From the NCBI RefSeq assembly GCF_002159555.1, contig NZ_NFIV01000001.1, forward strand, positions 248,001 to 312,000: 64,000 bases of DNA. Reading direction: 5' to 3'. The first letter of the stretch is position 1. Each line of letters begins with the position of its first letter. A program made the position numbers and the translations under genes. The notes beneath the pieces were generated by a model, which was not told the origin of the DNA, ran no database searches, and worked only from the letters and a program-made list of their open reading frames with translations. Below, piece by piece: positions 19,083 to 27,058 of this stretch. Source of the stretch: Muribaculum sp. An289 (GTDB lineage Bacteria; Bacteroidota; Bacteroidia; Bacteroidales; UBA932).

Positions 19083-19120
19083 GAGGCCGGTTTCAAAACT
19101 GAAAACCAGGCCTTTTTTTT
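19083..19120 (+). terminator. Terminator of tRNA-Leu
   Basis: GAGGCCGGTTTC (from 19083) pairs with GAAAACCAGGCCT (19101-19113) with small bulges, followed by eight T. Confidence 0.85.
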
Positions 19121-19210
19121 GTGGGGGCTGGCCGGCGGCGGGGGCAGCGGCGGCGACGGCGGGGCGAGGGCGTAGGCTCGCTGTTTCGGTATAATTTTCG
19201 TTGTCATCCA

Positions 19211-19295
19211 GGCTGCTGCGTTGTCATCCTGGCACTTTTATCCGCACTTTATCCGGGCTGCTGCGTTGTCATCCGGACACTTTTATCCGCACTTT
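19211..19295 (+). repeat. 45-bp tandem repeat at locus A
   Basis: A 40-base block (GGCTGCTGCGTTGTCATCC...TCCGCACTTT) occurs at 19211-19250 and again at 19256-19295 with about two differences, period 45. It follows a very GC-rich stretch (19121-19180) and contains no gene. Confidence 0.8.
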
Positions 19296-19336
19296 CGGGG
19301 AAATATTGGCTTTACCGCTATTTCCGTTCGTTTTTC

Positions 19337-19572
19337 GGGGGAAAGTGAACCGTATTCCTGCAAATCCGAGGCACTTTCCCCTATCGCCCATACACTACAG
19401 ATGCTCCACACAGGGGAACTACCTGAAAACCACCGGGAAAGTGAACCAATTTACCACGAATCCCAGGCACTTTCCCCGGCTACATTCCAGTACAACAGAC
19501 ATACATGCCTCCCTATCGATTAACACACCCGGAAAGTGAACCAGTTTGCCGCGAATTCGAGGCACTTTCCCC
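19337..19572 (+). repeat. Hairpin-unit array, locus A (3 units)
   Basis: Units at 19337-19381, 19435-19477 and 19531-19572. Each starts (G)GGAAAGTGAACC and ends GGCACTTTCCCC, so the outer arms are inverted repeats of 8-10 bp. Unit 1 has the sub-type II core (CCTGCAAAT); units 2 and 3 have sub-type I cores (CCACGAAT, CCGCGAAT). The starts are 98 and 96 bases apart. The first spacer resembles the spacer seen at loci B, C and D. No protein-coding frame is supported in the gene-free region 19121-20482. Confidence 0.85.
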
Positions 19573-19923
19573 GGACAGAGAAGACAGGTGTCGCTGCTGG
19601 AATATACGACCTCCAGCAGCTTACGACGGCTAAAGATCAAGCACTGAGCCGAGCTCATTGCGGCGGCTCGTTCGTGTCTGGCTGTTATCGTTCCATCATC
19701 CCAAATGCCCAGGCGACCTCTTTTGCGGTAAGATTGCCATTCTCCGGGATTATCAATATTATCGGTATTGCCAAAATCCTTAGTCTATTTTTCTGCGGTT
19801 TTTAGGATTTCGGAAGCCGAATTTCTAAACCGTGGCGTGCGCCATCCATTTGTAAAGTATTGATAATAAGTATCTTCATAATTATCCTCACACACCACGG
19901 CCGTTTTCGCGAGTGCCGACCAG

Positions 19924-20094
19924 TTTTTCACCCCATAGCCACCCAGTACCTTTTGGAATAACTGACAATCAATAACTTACAAAAACAGGGCTGCTTTTGG
20001 GTACTTTCTAAGGCACCCAAGCGCAGGCCTAATTTTAACAACTTATTGATTATTAATAACTTAACAAAACACCAGCTGGACATGGGGTGAAAAA
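19924..20094 (+). mobile_element. 171-bp palindromic MITE-like element, copy A
   Basis: Terminal inverted repeats TTTTTCACCCCAT (19924-19936) and ATGGGGTGAAAAA (20082-20094) are perfect over 13 bp. The centre has TTGGGTACTTTCTAAGGC followed by ACCCAAGCGCAGG, and AT-rich arms with nested TTATTGATTATTAATAA palindromes. It has no coding capacity. Core orientation is plus. Three further copies occur at 37.5, 47.7 and 55.4 kb. Confidence 0.75.
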
Positions 20095-20108
20095 TCGGGT
20101 GGAAAATC

Positions 20109-20480
20109 AGAGCCCACCAGAAACAGGACAATGCCCGCCAGAAACAGGACAGAGCCCGTCAGGGCAAAGCCGGACGGGCACTGGAATACTGGAGCGCAGG
20201 ACCACTAGAGCATTGGCCGTTGAAACATAAGCCACTGGGCATATGGAACATCAGGCTATTGGGCCATCAGGTCGCTTGAGCACTGAAGCGCTGGAACACA
20301 AACCACTGAGACACTAACCACTGGAGTACCAGAGCGCCAGACAGATGGAGTACAGGACCAGCACAGGACCGCTGGAGCACTGAAGCGCTGGAACACAAAC
20401 CACTGAGACACTAACCACTGGAGTACCGGAGTACAGGACCGCTGGAGCACAAAACCACCGGACTAGCACTGGACCACCGG
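20109..20480 (+). repeat. Minisatellite-like repeats at locus A
   Basis: At 20109-20160 a roughly 21-bp unit (GCCCACCAGAAACAGGACA and variants) is repeated 2-3 times. From about 20170 the sequence is built from degenerate units around CACTGGAG. A 53-base block is repeated exactly at 20278-20330 and 20375-20427 (period 97). The frames through it are low complexity on both strands, and I see no gene. Confidence 0.75.
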
Positions 20481-20482
20481 GG

Positions 20483-22294
20483 CTACAGCCAATCGGGATA
20501 CTGGGTCTCGATAGTCGCGTAATCATCGAGGCCGGTACATCCGAGGAAGCATCCGGCAGTCGTTTTCACAGTAGCGAAATCCGAATAGCCGCCCCTTTCG
20601 TAAAGGTGGCAGTCAACACCGTCAATCACGGTGTAAGGTGATTCGCCTGTAAGTGCCGAACAGCCCGAGAAGGTTTTTCCGAAATTTGTTACAGCCTTAT
20701 TGTTGTCAAACAGCGAAACCGGAACGGATTTCAGCGCGGTACAGTTCAGAAATGCCGAATTGAAATTGGTCGCTCCGGCCAATGGGGCGAACAGTCCCTC
20801 AGGGACGTACTCCAATGCGGTGCAGTTGGCAAACACGCTCATCATACTTGCTTCCGTCTCGTTTTCAGGGAAAATATTTCCCGGAATGTCTTTCAGAACG
20901 ACACAACCGTTAAAGGTATTGGAAAAACCGTCGGCAGCCGTACAGGATGCGAAAAGGTTCTCCGGGAGGGCCGTCAGGGAAGAATCCTGGTAAAATGTCT
21001 GACCGAAATTTTCCGCAGCAACGCAGCCGTCGAAAATCCCTTCACCTATTTCTGTAATAGACCGGCATCTCCAGAAGAGGCGGAAGAACGTTGTGACTCC
21101 GGAACAACCGGCAAAAAGTCCGTCCGGAACGGCCTTCAGGGAGCTGCAACCGCTGAACGTAGCATAAGCGCTCTCCAACTGAGGAAGATCGGCGAACAGC
21201 CTTTCGGGCAGGGTTTCCAAAGACGTATTGCTATAGAAACACTGGTACACTGTCGTAAGGAGGTCGAAAGAACCTTCATCCGGTGCCGCAACCGATTTCA
21301 GTTTTTCACAAATGTAAAAGGCATTTTTAAGGGATTCGAGCCCGATATTCCCCCACGCCTTTATGGCCGTAATGCAATCCAGCCTGACCGGCTCGCATTC
21401 AGGCTGCTGGTTTGCCCTGAAACTCGAAACCTTGCCGGTTATCTTGACATCGTAAACGCCCTCCTGTCCATAACGGTGGGTAGGATAAGGCTGCACTACC
21501 CTTTCGAGCTTTCCGTCTCCCCAATCTATGAGGCAGTTCACCACGCCCATGTTATTGTCGAAAGGCAACACCACCGTATAATCGCTGGCCTCGCCCACGG
21601 TCATCTCAATCACCATGGCCTTCACCGATGAAAACTGATGTACAGGAACAGTAACGGTCTCCCCTTCGGTAGATTTGCCGGAAGTTATCACCACTGTTCC
21701 CGAAAGGGCGCTGTAGGTAGTATTCGTTTCAGCGGAAACGACAAAGCCCGTCTCATCTTTGCTGACGGTAATCCAGCTGTCCGGAGTATATACCATCCAG
21801 CCGTCTTCGCAATTCACGTCCACTCTGTAAGATCCGCCCTCCTCAGGAATGACTATTTCGGAATCATCGCCCTGGAGCACCACTTCCGGAGCCGATGCTG
21901 ACATGCCGTCCTCGGCAGGCTGCTCTACTGCGACAGTAACGGAAGCCTCGCCGGCATCATTCGACGACAGGATTGTGAAAACAGCGTTCCTCGTTCCGCC
22001 GGTCCCGTTGCCGGAAGCGGAAAAGACGATTCCCGATGCAGTGATTTCCGCAGCGCACCAGTTGCCGGAAACCTCCGAAATCTCCCAGTTCCAGTTAGAT
22101 GCGACCGTAAGTTCGACCGAAGCCCCTGAAGCCGGAAGCATTATCTCGGCCGAAGTCCCGTCCGGGGATATGGTAACGCCGGTTGAAGACGAAGACAGCG
22201 AAAGTCCGGGTTCCGGCGTAACAGTCTTGGTACATGCCGGGAAAAACACGGCAGCAACGAGAATAAATATCGAGTAAATTATAATATTTTTCAT
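20483..22294 (-). CDS. BACON-domain and leucine-rich-repeat surface lipoprotein
   Basis: 603 residues. Signal MKNIIIYSIFILVAAVFFPAC with lipobox FPAC, then a Ser/Pro linker. Two BACON-like beta domains (about residues 35-130 with WNWEISEVSGNWC, and 135-225 with YTPDSWITVSKDETGFVVSA) are followed by a segment CLIDWGDGKLERVVQPYPTHRY found at the front of BspA-like surface repeats. From about residue 300 there are some nine imperfect repeats of the pattern LxxLPExLFAxCxxxxxFxxxFxxCxxL (BspA-like LRR). It is likely displayed on the outer membrane and may bind host glycans or proteins; the target is unknown. The 22.3 kb lipoprotein gene is 40 bases upstream in the same direction. Confidence 0.85.
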   Translation of the reverse strand: MKNIIIYSIFILVAAVFFPACTKTVTPEPGLSLSSSSTGVTISPDGTSAEIMLPASGASVELTVASNWNWEISEVSGNWCAAEITASGIVFSASGNGTGGTRNAVFTILSSNDAGEASVTVAVEQPAEDGMSASAPEVVLQGDDSEIVIPEEGGSYRVDVNCEDGWMVYTPDSWITVSKDETGFVVSAETNTTYSALSGTVVITSGKSTEGETVTVPVHQFSSVKAMVIEMTVGEASDYTVVLPFDNNMGVVNCLIDWGDGKLERVVQPYPTHRYGQEGVYDVKITGKVSSFRANQQPECEPVRLDCITAIKAWGNIGLESLKNAFYICEKLKSVAAPDEGSFDLLTTVYQCFYSNTSLETLPERLFADLPQLESAYATFSGCSSLKAVPDGLFAGCSGVTTFFRLFWRCRSITEIGEGIFDGCVAAENFGQTFYQDSSLTALPENLFASCTAADGFSNTFNGCVVLKDIPGNIFPENETEASMMSVFANCTALEYVPEGLFAPLAGATNFNSAFLNCTALKSVPVSLFDNNKAVTNFGKTFSGCSALTGESPYTVIDGVDCHLYERGGYSDFATVKTTAGCFLGCTGLDDYATIETQYPDWL

Positions 22295-22334
22295 GTCTGT
22301 AAAATTTTAAAATATCATGATAATCCGTCCGCAA

Positions 22335-23768
22335 CTACCGTTTTACCGGTTCTATCGAAATAATGTCCTCAGGCAGTATTATGCCCGATACGACGGAGCA
22401 AGGGAGGCCATCGGCCTCTATGGCCGTTAGCCCGAAAGAGGAAGAGGAGGCCTCATTTTCCGAAGCCGCCGCGACAAAATCCGGAGTCATGATAAAACTC
22501 CAGTTGGAGAACATCGAATAACTTCCGCCTGAAGTGCTCCTGCCGATAAGTCCGAAGTAATTGTAAACCACCCCGTCTGCCTCTACCGCCGGAATGCTCA
22601 TAAGAGAACGGTCCTCCGACAAGGAAACAGGAATGTCATTGCCTTCCGAAAGGAACAGGCCGGCCTCGAAACTGTACAGGGCAGGAAAAAGGACGAAACT
22701 TCCCGAGGAAGCATGCACGAGGGCCACCGGATTGTCCAATGCGCTGGAAGGAATGGACAGGCCGTCCCCCGTATTTTCAATAAGCATTGCGAAATCCGCC
22801 TCGAACAAATCCTCTACCAGGAATGACGAATAGTCCGGAAGACCGGAAACCGTAACGGAAAAGCCGTCGCCTTCGGAAGACTCTTCCCAGGCTTTTGTTT
22901 CGGTATTGTACACGAACCAACTGTCTGTCCGCATGTCCCACTGTCCCCCGAGGGCCAGATACAGGTTATCTTCCGGTTCAGGCCGGAAAACGAGCCCCTC
23001 ATAGTAAAAACGGACAGGCCCGCCGTTTTCAGCGGAAAAAGCCCCGCTGATTACATAGCCGCCTTTTTCACGGCTGACTTCACAGACCAGTTCACCAACC
23101 GGAATATCGGAAGAACCATCGGTATAACTGCAATCCGAAATATTCCCGTAAGCCGTACTGTAATTCCCGTCAGGAAGTACCGGGGCATCCACCGTCCCTC
23201 CTGTCGTCAGGAAAGTCATCTCCAAAGCGGACTGTTCTCCGGAGAGCCTTATAAGGAACTTATGTCCGTCATATTGCCCCTTCGCATCTTCAAAATCCAT
23301 GGACGAGGAAGACGAGTGTGAAAACGAAATCCCGCCGGCATCGAAACGCAGAGGAGTCCCGGAACCGTACACGACCGTGCCGCTTATTTTGCAGGTATTT
23401 CCGTCCGATGACACTGATATACCCGCTTCTTTCAACGGTTGGACTCCCGAAGAATCCGTTATTTGCGAACCGTCCAGAATCCTGAAGCCTACGTCAGAAG
23501 CGCCGATTGTATAAAGCCCGGTCTCAGGCAGAGGCACCTGCCGCGAAACCTTGTCCGGCTGGCTGCCAAGGCGAAGCTCCATAACCAATCCTTCGCTGTC
23601 ATTGCCGATTACGAGCGAGAAATCTCCGGACAGGTCGTCATAGACGGCCTGCGAAGCCGTAAAAGATACAGTACTTACCGGCGAAGGAACCTCGTCCCGG
23701 TAAGTACATGCCACCGCCGCAGACAAAGCAGCGACGGCCAGCACAAAATGATAAATACAGTCTTTCAT
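22335..23768 (-). CDS. Large hypothetical lipoprotein, beta-rich
   Basis: 477 residues from MKDCIYHFVLAVAALSAAVAC; lipobox AVAC. The ATG two codons upstream is also possible. Three similar segments of about 130 residues are visible, each combining an FxLxIGxDxxGLxMxLRL-like strand, a PLPETGLYTIG or LPDGNYS turn, and a YxISGxxxxxxGxxxxFxxxGxxF end (about 30-140, 145-260, 270-460). This resembles Bacteroidales lipoproteins of unknown function with repeated beta domains; the small lipoprotein at 35.7 kb shares the last motif. It is the first gene of a two-gene unit with the LRR lipoprotein and sits next to a TPR/AraC regulator. Confidence 0.75.
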   Translation of the reverse strand: MKDCIYHFVLAVAALSAAVACTYRDEVPSPVSTVSFTASQAVYDDLSGDFSLVIGNDSEGLVMELRLGSQPDKVSRQVPLPETGLYTIGASDVGFRILDGSQITDSSGVQPLKEAGISVSSDGNTCKISGTVVYGSGTPLRFDAGGISFSHSSSSSMDFEDAKGQYDGHKFLIRLSGEQSALEMTFLTTGGTVDAPVLPDGNYSTAYGNISDCSYTDGSSDIPVGELVCEVSREKGGYVISGAFSAENGGPVRFYYEGLVFRPEPEDNLYLALGGQWDMRTDSWFVYNTETKAWEESSEGDGFSVTVSGLPDYSSFLVEDLFEADFAMLIENTGDGLSIPSSALDNPVALVHASSGSFVLFPALYSFEAGLFLSEGNDIPVSLSEDRSLMSIPAVEADGVVYNYFGLIGRSTSGGSYSMFSNWSFIMTPDFVAAASENEASSSSFGLTAIEADGLPCSVVSGIILPEDIISIEPVKR

Positions 23769-23813
23769 AATCAAAAATTTTTATTGCTGTCGGATAAAAA
23801 GTAAAGTTTTGAA

Positions 23814-23821
23814 CAAAAATA
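23814..23821 (-). promoter_or_regulatory. -7 element upstream of the lipoprotein pair
   Basis: On the minus strand TATTTTTG (TAnnTTTG), 46 bases before the start of the 22.3 kb gene. No matching -33 box was found. Confidence 0.4.
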
Positions 23822-23890
23822 CGCAAATCGGACAGCCGTGGCCAACGGGATTTATCCGTGTCGTTCAAATTTAAAGCAGTCAGACAAATT

Positions 23891-25555
23891 TTACGCATTT
23901 TTGCGATGGACTGTATTTCTGAAAGTTCCGGGGGTGACACCGGTTTCGCGGTAGAAAGCCGAATAGAACACCGAAGGCGAATTGTACCCTATGTCGTCGG
24001 CTATTTTCTTGAACGGGACGGTCTTGTCCATTGAAATGATTTCCGTGGCCCGTTTTATCCTGAAAGTGTCCACAAAACGGTAGAACGACATTCCCGCGTA
24101 TTTGTTTATCGAAGCCGATATGTAAGTCTTGTTGGTTCCGAGTTCGTCCGAAAGTGTCTGGAGGGAAATGTTTTTGTTCATGTACAGTTCCTTTTCCTTC
24201 ATCACCTCGTTTATGGCCATGAACAGATTGCTGTCGGCATAATCCTTGTCGGCACCAGTGGATTGCTGCGCAATGTCCTGCATCTCCCCTCTCTTCGTAT
24301 ACTCGAAATATTTTGCCACGAGTTTTTCGCTGTTTTTCTTCTGACGGTACAGATAGGCGGAAACGAGGGAGATTGATATGATGATTATTATGCAGACGGC
24401 TATCGCCATGGCGTTTTTCTTCTCCTCCCGCATGAGTTCCCTTTCCTTTTCGAGAAGTTGCAGATTGTATTCACGCTCCGCCCGGTTCCTCAGAAGACGG
24501 TTGAAGTCCCTTTCCTTCTGTGAGTTGGCCGTACTGTCCTGCAAACCGATGTATTTTCTGGCATAATGCAGGGCGCGGCTCGAATCCCCCGCGGCATAGT
24601 ACGAATCGGAAAGCCTTTTCAGCAAGTCCGTCCTGAATACCATGTATTTATGCCTGTCCGAATAGTCAAGGCCCTCTGAATACGCCTTCAGGGCTTCACC
24701 GTTTTTGCCATTGCTCCTGCACCAGTCCCCGTACTTCATGCAGAGCAGGATTGCCGCTTCGGGGTCCGCATCGGAAGCATATTCGAAAGCCACCGCATAA
24801 CAGGAATCGGCCGCTTCCGGGCGGCCCTCACGGGCACAAAGCTCGGCCGAAAGCGTATTGACAGGAGTGAAAAGACGTTTGAGCCCTTCCTTTGTAGAGA
24901 TACTGTCAGAAGCACGCACCGAAGCCTCCGCCTGCCCGAACTCGCCCCTCAGGTAATGCATCTGAGCCTTTGCAAGGTGGATATTGGCCATATAGTACGG
25001 ACCGGCATCGTGTTCCTGCGCTATTCTTGAGGCGGTTTCGACATACTGCATCCCCTCGGCATTGCCCTGCGCATAAAAAAGCAGGGAAATATTCAGGAGC
25101 AGGGCTATTTTGTCGAAATACTGCTCTCCGGACTCGATTGCGTCATAACCGTTGAGATAATATTCGAGGGCGTTTACATAATTGAGGTCCGTGATAAGCG
25201 AATAAATGCCCGAGGTGTTATAAAAATAGGTATTGATCCGCGGATCCCCGTAAGGGATATAAGGTTCGACCGCGCTCAGATAATATCCGACCGAATCTAT
25301 GTCCGAAGAAAACAGGTAGGCCTGGGCCAGCGAAGATGCGGCATATATGAGCGTAACTGTATCGTTGTCCCGCACCGCCGTCCTGAAAGCGGAAGTCGCC
25401 GTGGTTATCAGCGAATCGAATTGTCCGATATCGTCGTAATCCATCGGCCGCTTCTGCACGGGGGACTCCGCCTGATTGCATGACAGGGGAAGCAGAAGGA
25501 AAGGCCATAAGAAAACAGCCCTTACCAGTTTTTTCAGAATTGCCGCCTTTTTCAT
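23891..25555 (-). CDS. Membrane TPR/AraC-type transcription regulator
   Basis: 554 residues from MKKAAILKKLVRAVF; an upstream ATG 16 codons earlier is less likely. The N-terminus ends in a lipobox-like LPLSC. The periplasmic part (about 30-380) is built of TPR repeats (YYLNGYDAIES, AQAYLFSSDIDSVGYYL, etc.). A single transmembrane helix follows (AMAIAVCIIIIISISLVSAY). The cytosolic C-terminus carries an AraC helix-turn-helix pair (LSDELGTNKTYISASINKYAG and FKKIADDIGYNSPSVFYSAFYRETGVTPG). There is no kinase domain. Such proteins sense envelope signals and act on nearby genes; the adjacent lipoprotein pair is the obvious candidate target, by inference. Confidence 0.85.
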   Translation of the reverse strand: MKKAAILKKLVRAVFLWPFLLLPLSCNQAESPVQKRPMDYDDIGQFDSLITTATSAFRTAVRDNDTVTLIYAASSLAQAYLFSSDIDSVGYYLSAVEPYIPYGDPRINTYFYNTSGIYSLITDLNYVNALEYYLNGYDAIESGEQYFDKIALLLNISLLFYAQGNAEGMQYVETASRIAQEHDAGPYYMANIHLAKAQMHYLRGEFGQAEASVRASDSISTKEGLKRLFTPVNTLSAELCAREGRPEAADSCYAVAFEYASDADPEAAILLCMKYGDWCRSNGKNGEALKAYSEGLDYSDRHKYMVFRTDLLKRLSDSYYAAGDSSRALHYARKYIGLQDSTANSQKERDFNRLLRNRAEREYNLQLLEKERELMREEKKNAMAIAVCIIIIISISLVSAYLYRQKKNSEKLVAKYFEYTKRGEMQDIAQQSTGADKDYADSNLFMAINEVMKEKELYMNKNISLQTLSDELGTNKTYISASINKYAGMSFYRFVDTFRIKRATEIISMDKTVPFKKIADDIGYNSPSVFYSAFYRETGVTPGTFRNTVHRKNA

Positions 25556-25578
25556 AAAAGCCTCATCAAACACAGAGG

Positions 25579-25586
25579 CAAAATTA
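25579..25586 (-). promoter_or_regulatory. -7 element upstream of the TPR/AraC regulator
   Basis: On the minus strand TAATTTTG (TAnnTTTG), 24 bases before the start at 25555; it lies inside the longer reading frame, supporting the inner start. Confidence 0.45.
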
Positions 25587-25660
25587 CGAAAAAGGCGGCA
25601 CAATCCCGAGAGAAATTTCCTTTGTTCCGGACAATGTTCCGGGCACTTGTCCCGGACGGC

Positions 25661-26233
25661 CTATCTGAACCAGAAGCCGACTCCGGCGGAAAGCATCACT
25701 TTGTCATTGTAAAGGTCCGTACGATAAGGATGCCTGTACGAAATACCCAAGGCGAAATAAGGGTTTACGCGGGCAGTCCTGTCATACAGAAAGCCATAGT
25801 GCAGGGCAAGGTCGCAATACAGATTATACTCCTTGTTCGAGTAAGCCAGTACGGAACTTCCAATGCCTATGTTAAGATCCATGCGGTCCCGATCTTCGGA
25901 TATTATCCTGAATGCACCGGAAAGCCCCAAATCAATTACCGAAGAAAATGTCTGCTGCCTGTCCTGGAAAGCGAAAGGGGCGACACCGACACATTCGAAA
26001 CCGAGGCTCCATCTTTCCGCCAAACAATATTTCATGCCTATCGTATATTCCGCGACATAGTATCGTGACGAGGTTGAAAAATTGCCATTCAGATTGGCTT
26101 CCATGACACCTTCCCATTTCCTCGACTGCCATTCCCGGGAAACAGGTTCCGCCGTCCCATCCTGGGCATTGGCGGGAAAGATTGACAGCGACAGGGAAAA
26201 CAGCGACAGGACAACGGATACAATCCTTTTCAT
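25661..26233 (-). CDS. Small outer-membrane beta-barrel protein (hypothetical)
   Basis: 190 residues with a cleavable signal peptide (MKRIVSVVLSLFSLSLSIFPANA-QD). The mature part alternates hydrophobic and polar residues in strands such as YYVAEYTIGMKYCLAERWSLGFE, and ends in ...GVGFWFR with aromatic residues near the C-terminus. This fits an 8-strand porin-like barrel of the kind often found in Bacteroidota. No enzymatic motif is seen. It lies upstream of the TPR/AraC regulator in the same direction, with a 105-bp gap. Confidence 0.65.
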   Translation of the reverse strand: MKRIVSVVLSLFSLSLSIFPANAQDGTAEPVSREWQSRKWEGVMEANLNGNFSTSSRYYVAEYTIGMKYCLAERWSLGFECVGVAPFAFQDRQQTFSSVIDLGLSGAFRIISEDRDRMDLNIGIGSSVLAYSNKEYNLYCDLALHYGFLYDRTARVNPYFALGISYRHPYRTDLYNDKVMLSAGVGFWFR

Positions 26234-26250
26234 GACCGAATGTTTTTAAA

Positions 26251-26324
26251 TGTTAAACTTTAGGTTGATTAGATGATGCCAATTTAGCAAAATCCGCATT
26301 TAATTCAAAATAAAAAGTTTAACA
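26251..26324. other. Spaced perfect 11-bp inverted repeat
   Basis: TGTTAAACTTT (26251-26261) and AAAGTTTAACA (26314-26324) are exact inverted copies 52 bases apart in the leader of the beta-barrel gene. They could be a dimeric operator or a structured leader. Confidence 0.5.
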
Positions 26325-26428
26325 TCTCTGAAAAACGTATCTTGAAAATCATCTGCTTAGAAAATTCTTCCGCCCGCGGATTTAATCCCCGCGATTATTT
26401 TTAACAGGGACTATTTTTTTAGCAATGA

Positions 26429-27055
26429 TTATTTTCTATGGGAAGACTTTTCAAGAGCAGTACGGATATAGGTACCAAGGGTTATCCTGTCCGTGACTCC
26501 GAGCTTTTTCCTGATGCGGCTGTCGATATTGTAATGGCCTCCACGCTCCAAAAATGCGCCTATGTCCTTGCCGCGCAATCCTAAGGCATACAGGCAGCAA
26601 TAACCCGCCTCCCATTCCGTAAGGCCCTTGCTTTTAAGAAGCCCTATGAAATCCGGATGGAGCTTCAGATACTGATGATACGTATCGTGCAAGAACTTCT
26701 CCTTGTCCGACACGTATGAAAACAGCTCATTCTTCACATCGTCCGACAATACATCCTCTTTGCCGGATACAGCGGAAAGGAGGATTTTGTCCAGAAGCTT
26801 CAAACGTTCCGTCAGGACCGAGACAGTCTCCTCCTCTTTAACGTCCTGGCGGATATACGGCTTTCCGAGCACCTTATATATAAAAGCATTGTCGGCTTCT
26901 ATACGCGAAGAAATCCACTTGGACAGCTTACTGTCCCTGCTTTTACGCCGGAGCATGGAATACCGCACGATGAAGACACCTGCCACTACGGCCAGGACGG
27001 CTATCACGGCTGCCAGACACAATATTATACGGATATATTGCGGCTCCTCCATCAC
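26429..27055 (-). CDS. Membrane-anchored LuxR-type HTH protein
   Basis: 208 residues. One N-terminal transmembrane helix (IILCLAAVIAVLAVVAGVFIV, about 10-30), a basic stop-transfer, then a helical linker. The C-terminal segment about 145-200 (LTEWEAGYCCLYALGLRGKDIGAFL...RIRKKLGVTDRITLGTYI) has the layout of a GerE/LuxR helix-turn-helix as found at the end of Bacteroidales TPR regulators, but here the sensory part is missing. The gene starts three bases after the stop of the RND fusion gene, so it is probably part of that efflux operon and may regulate it; this is inference. Confidence 0.65.
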   Translation of the reverse strand: MMEEPQYIRIILCLAAVIAVLAVVAGVFIVRYSMLRRKSRDSKLSKWISSRIEADNAFIYKVLGKPYIRQDVKEEETVSVLTERLKLLDKILLSAVSGKEDVLSDDVKNELFSYVSDKEKFLHDTYHQYLKLHPDFIGLLKSKGLTEWEAGYCCLYALGLRGKDIGAFLERGGHYNIDSRIRKKLGVTDRITLGTYIRTALEKSSHRK

Positions 27056-27058
27056 ATG

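Noticed and set aside
19337-19572. CRISPR array (three 43-nt repeats with a period of about 97)
   Set aside because: The repeats are palindromic over their whole length and of two sub-types, the spacers are conserved between loci rather than unique, there are only two or three units per locus, and no cas gene is in the window.
19536-19805. 89-residue protein on the plus strand in locus A
   Set aside because: It starts inside a hairpin unit and its sequence is not similar to anything I recognise; the opposite strand looks more like a gene remnant.
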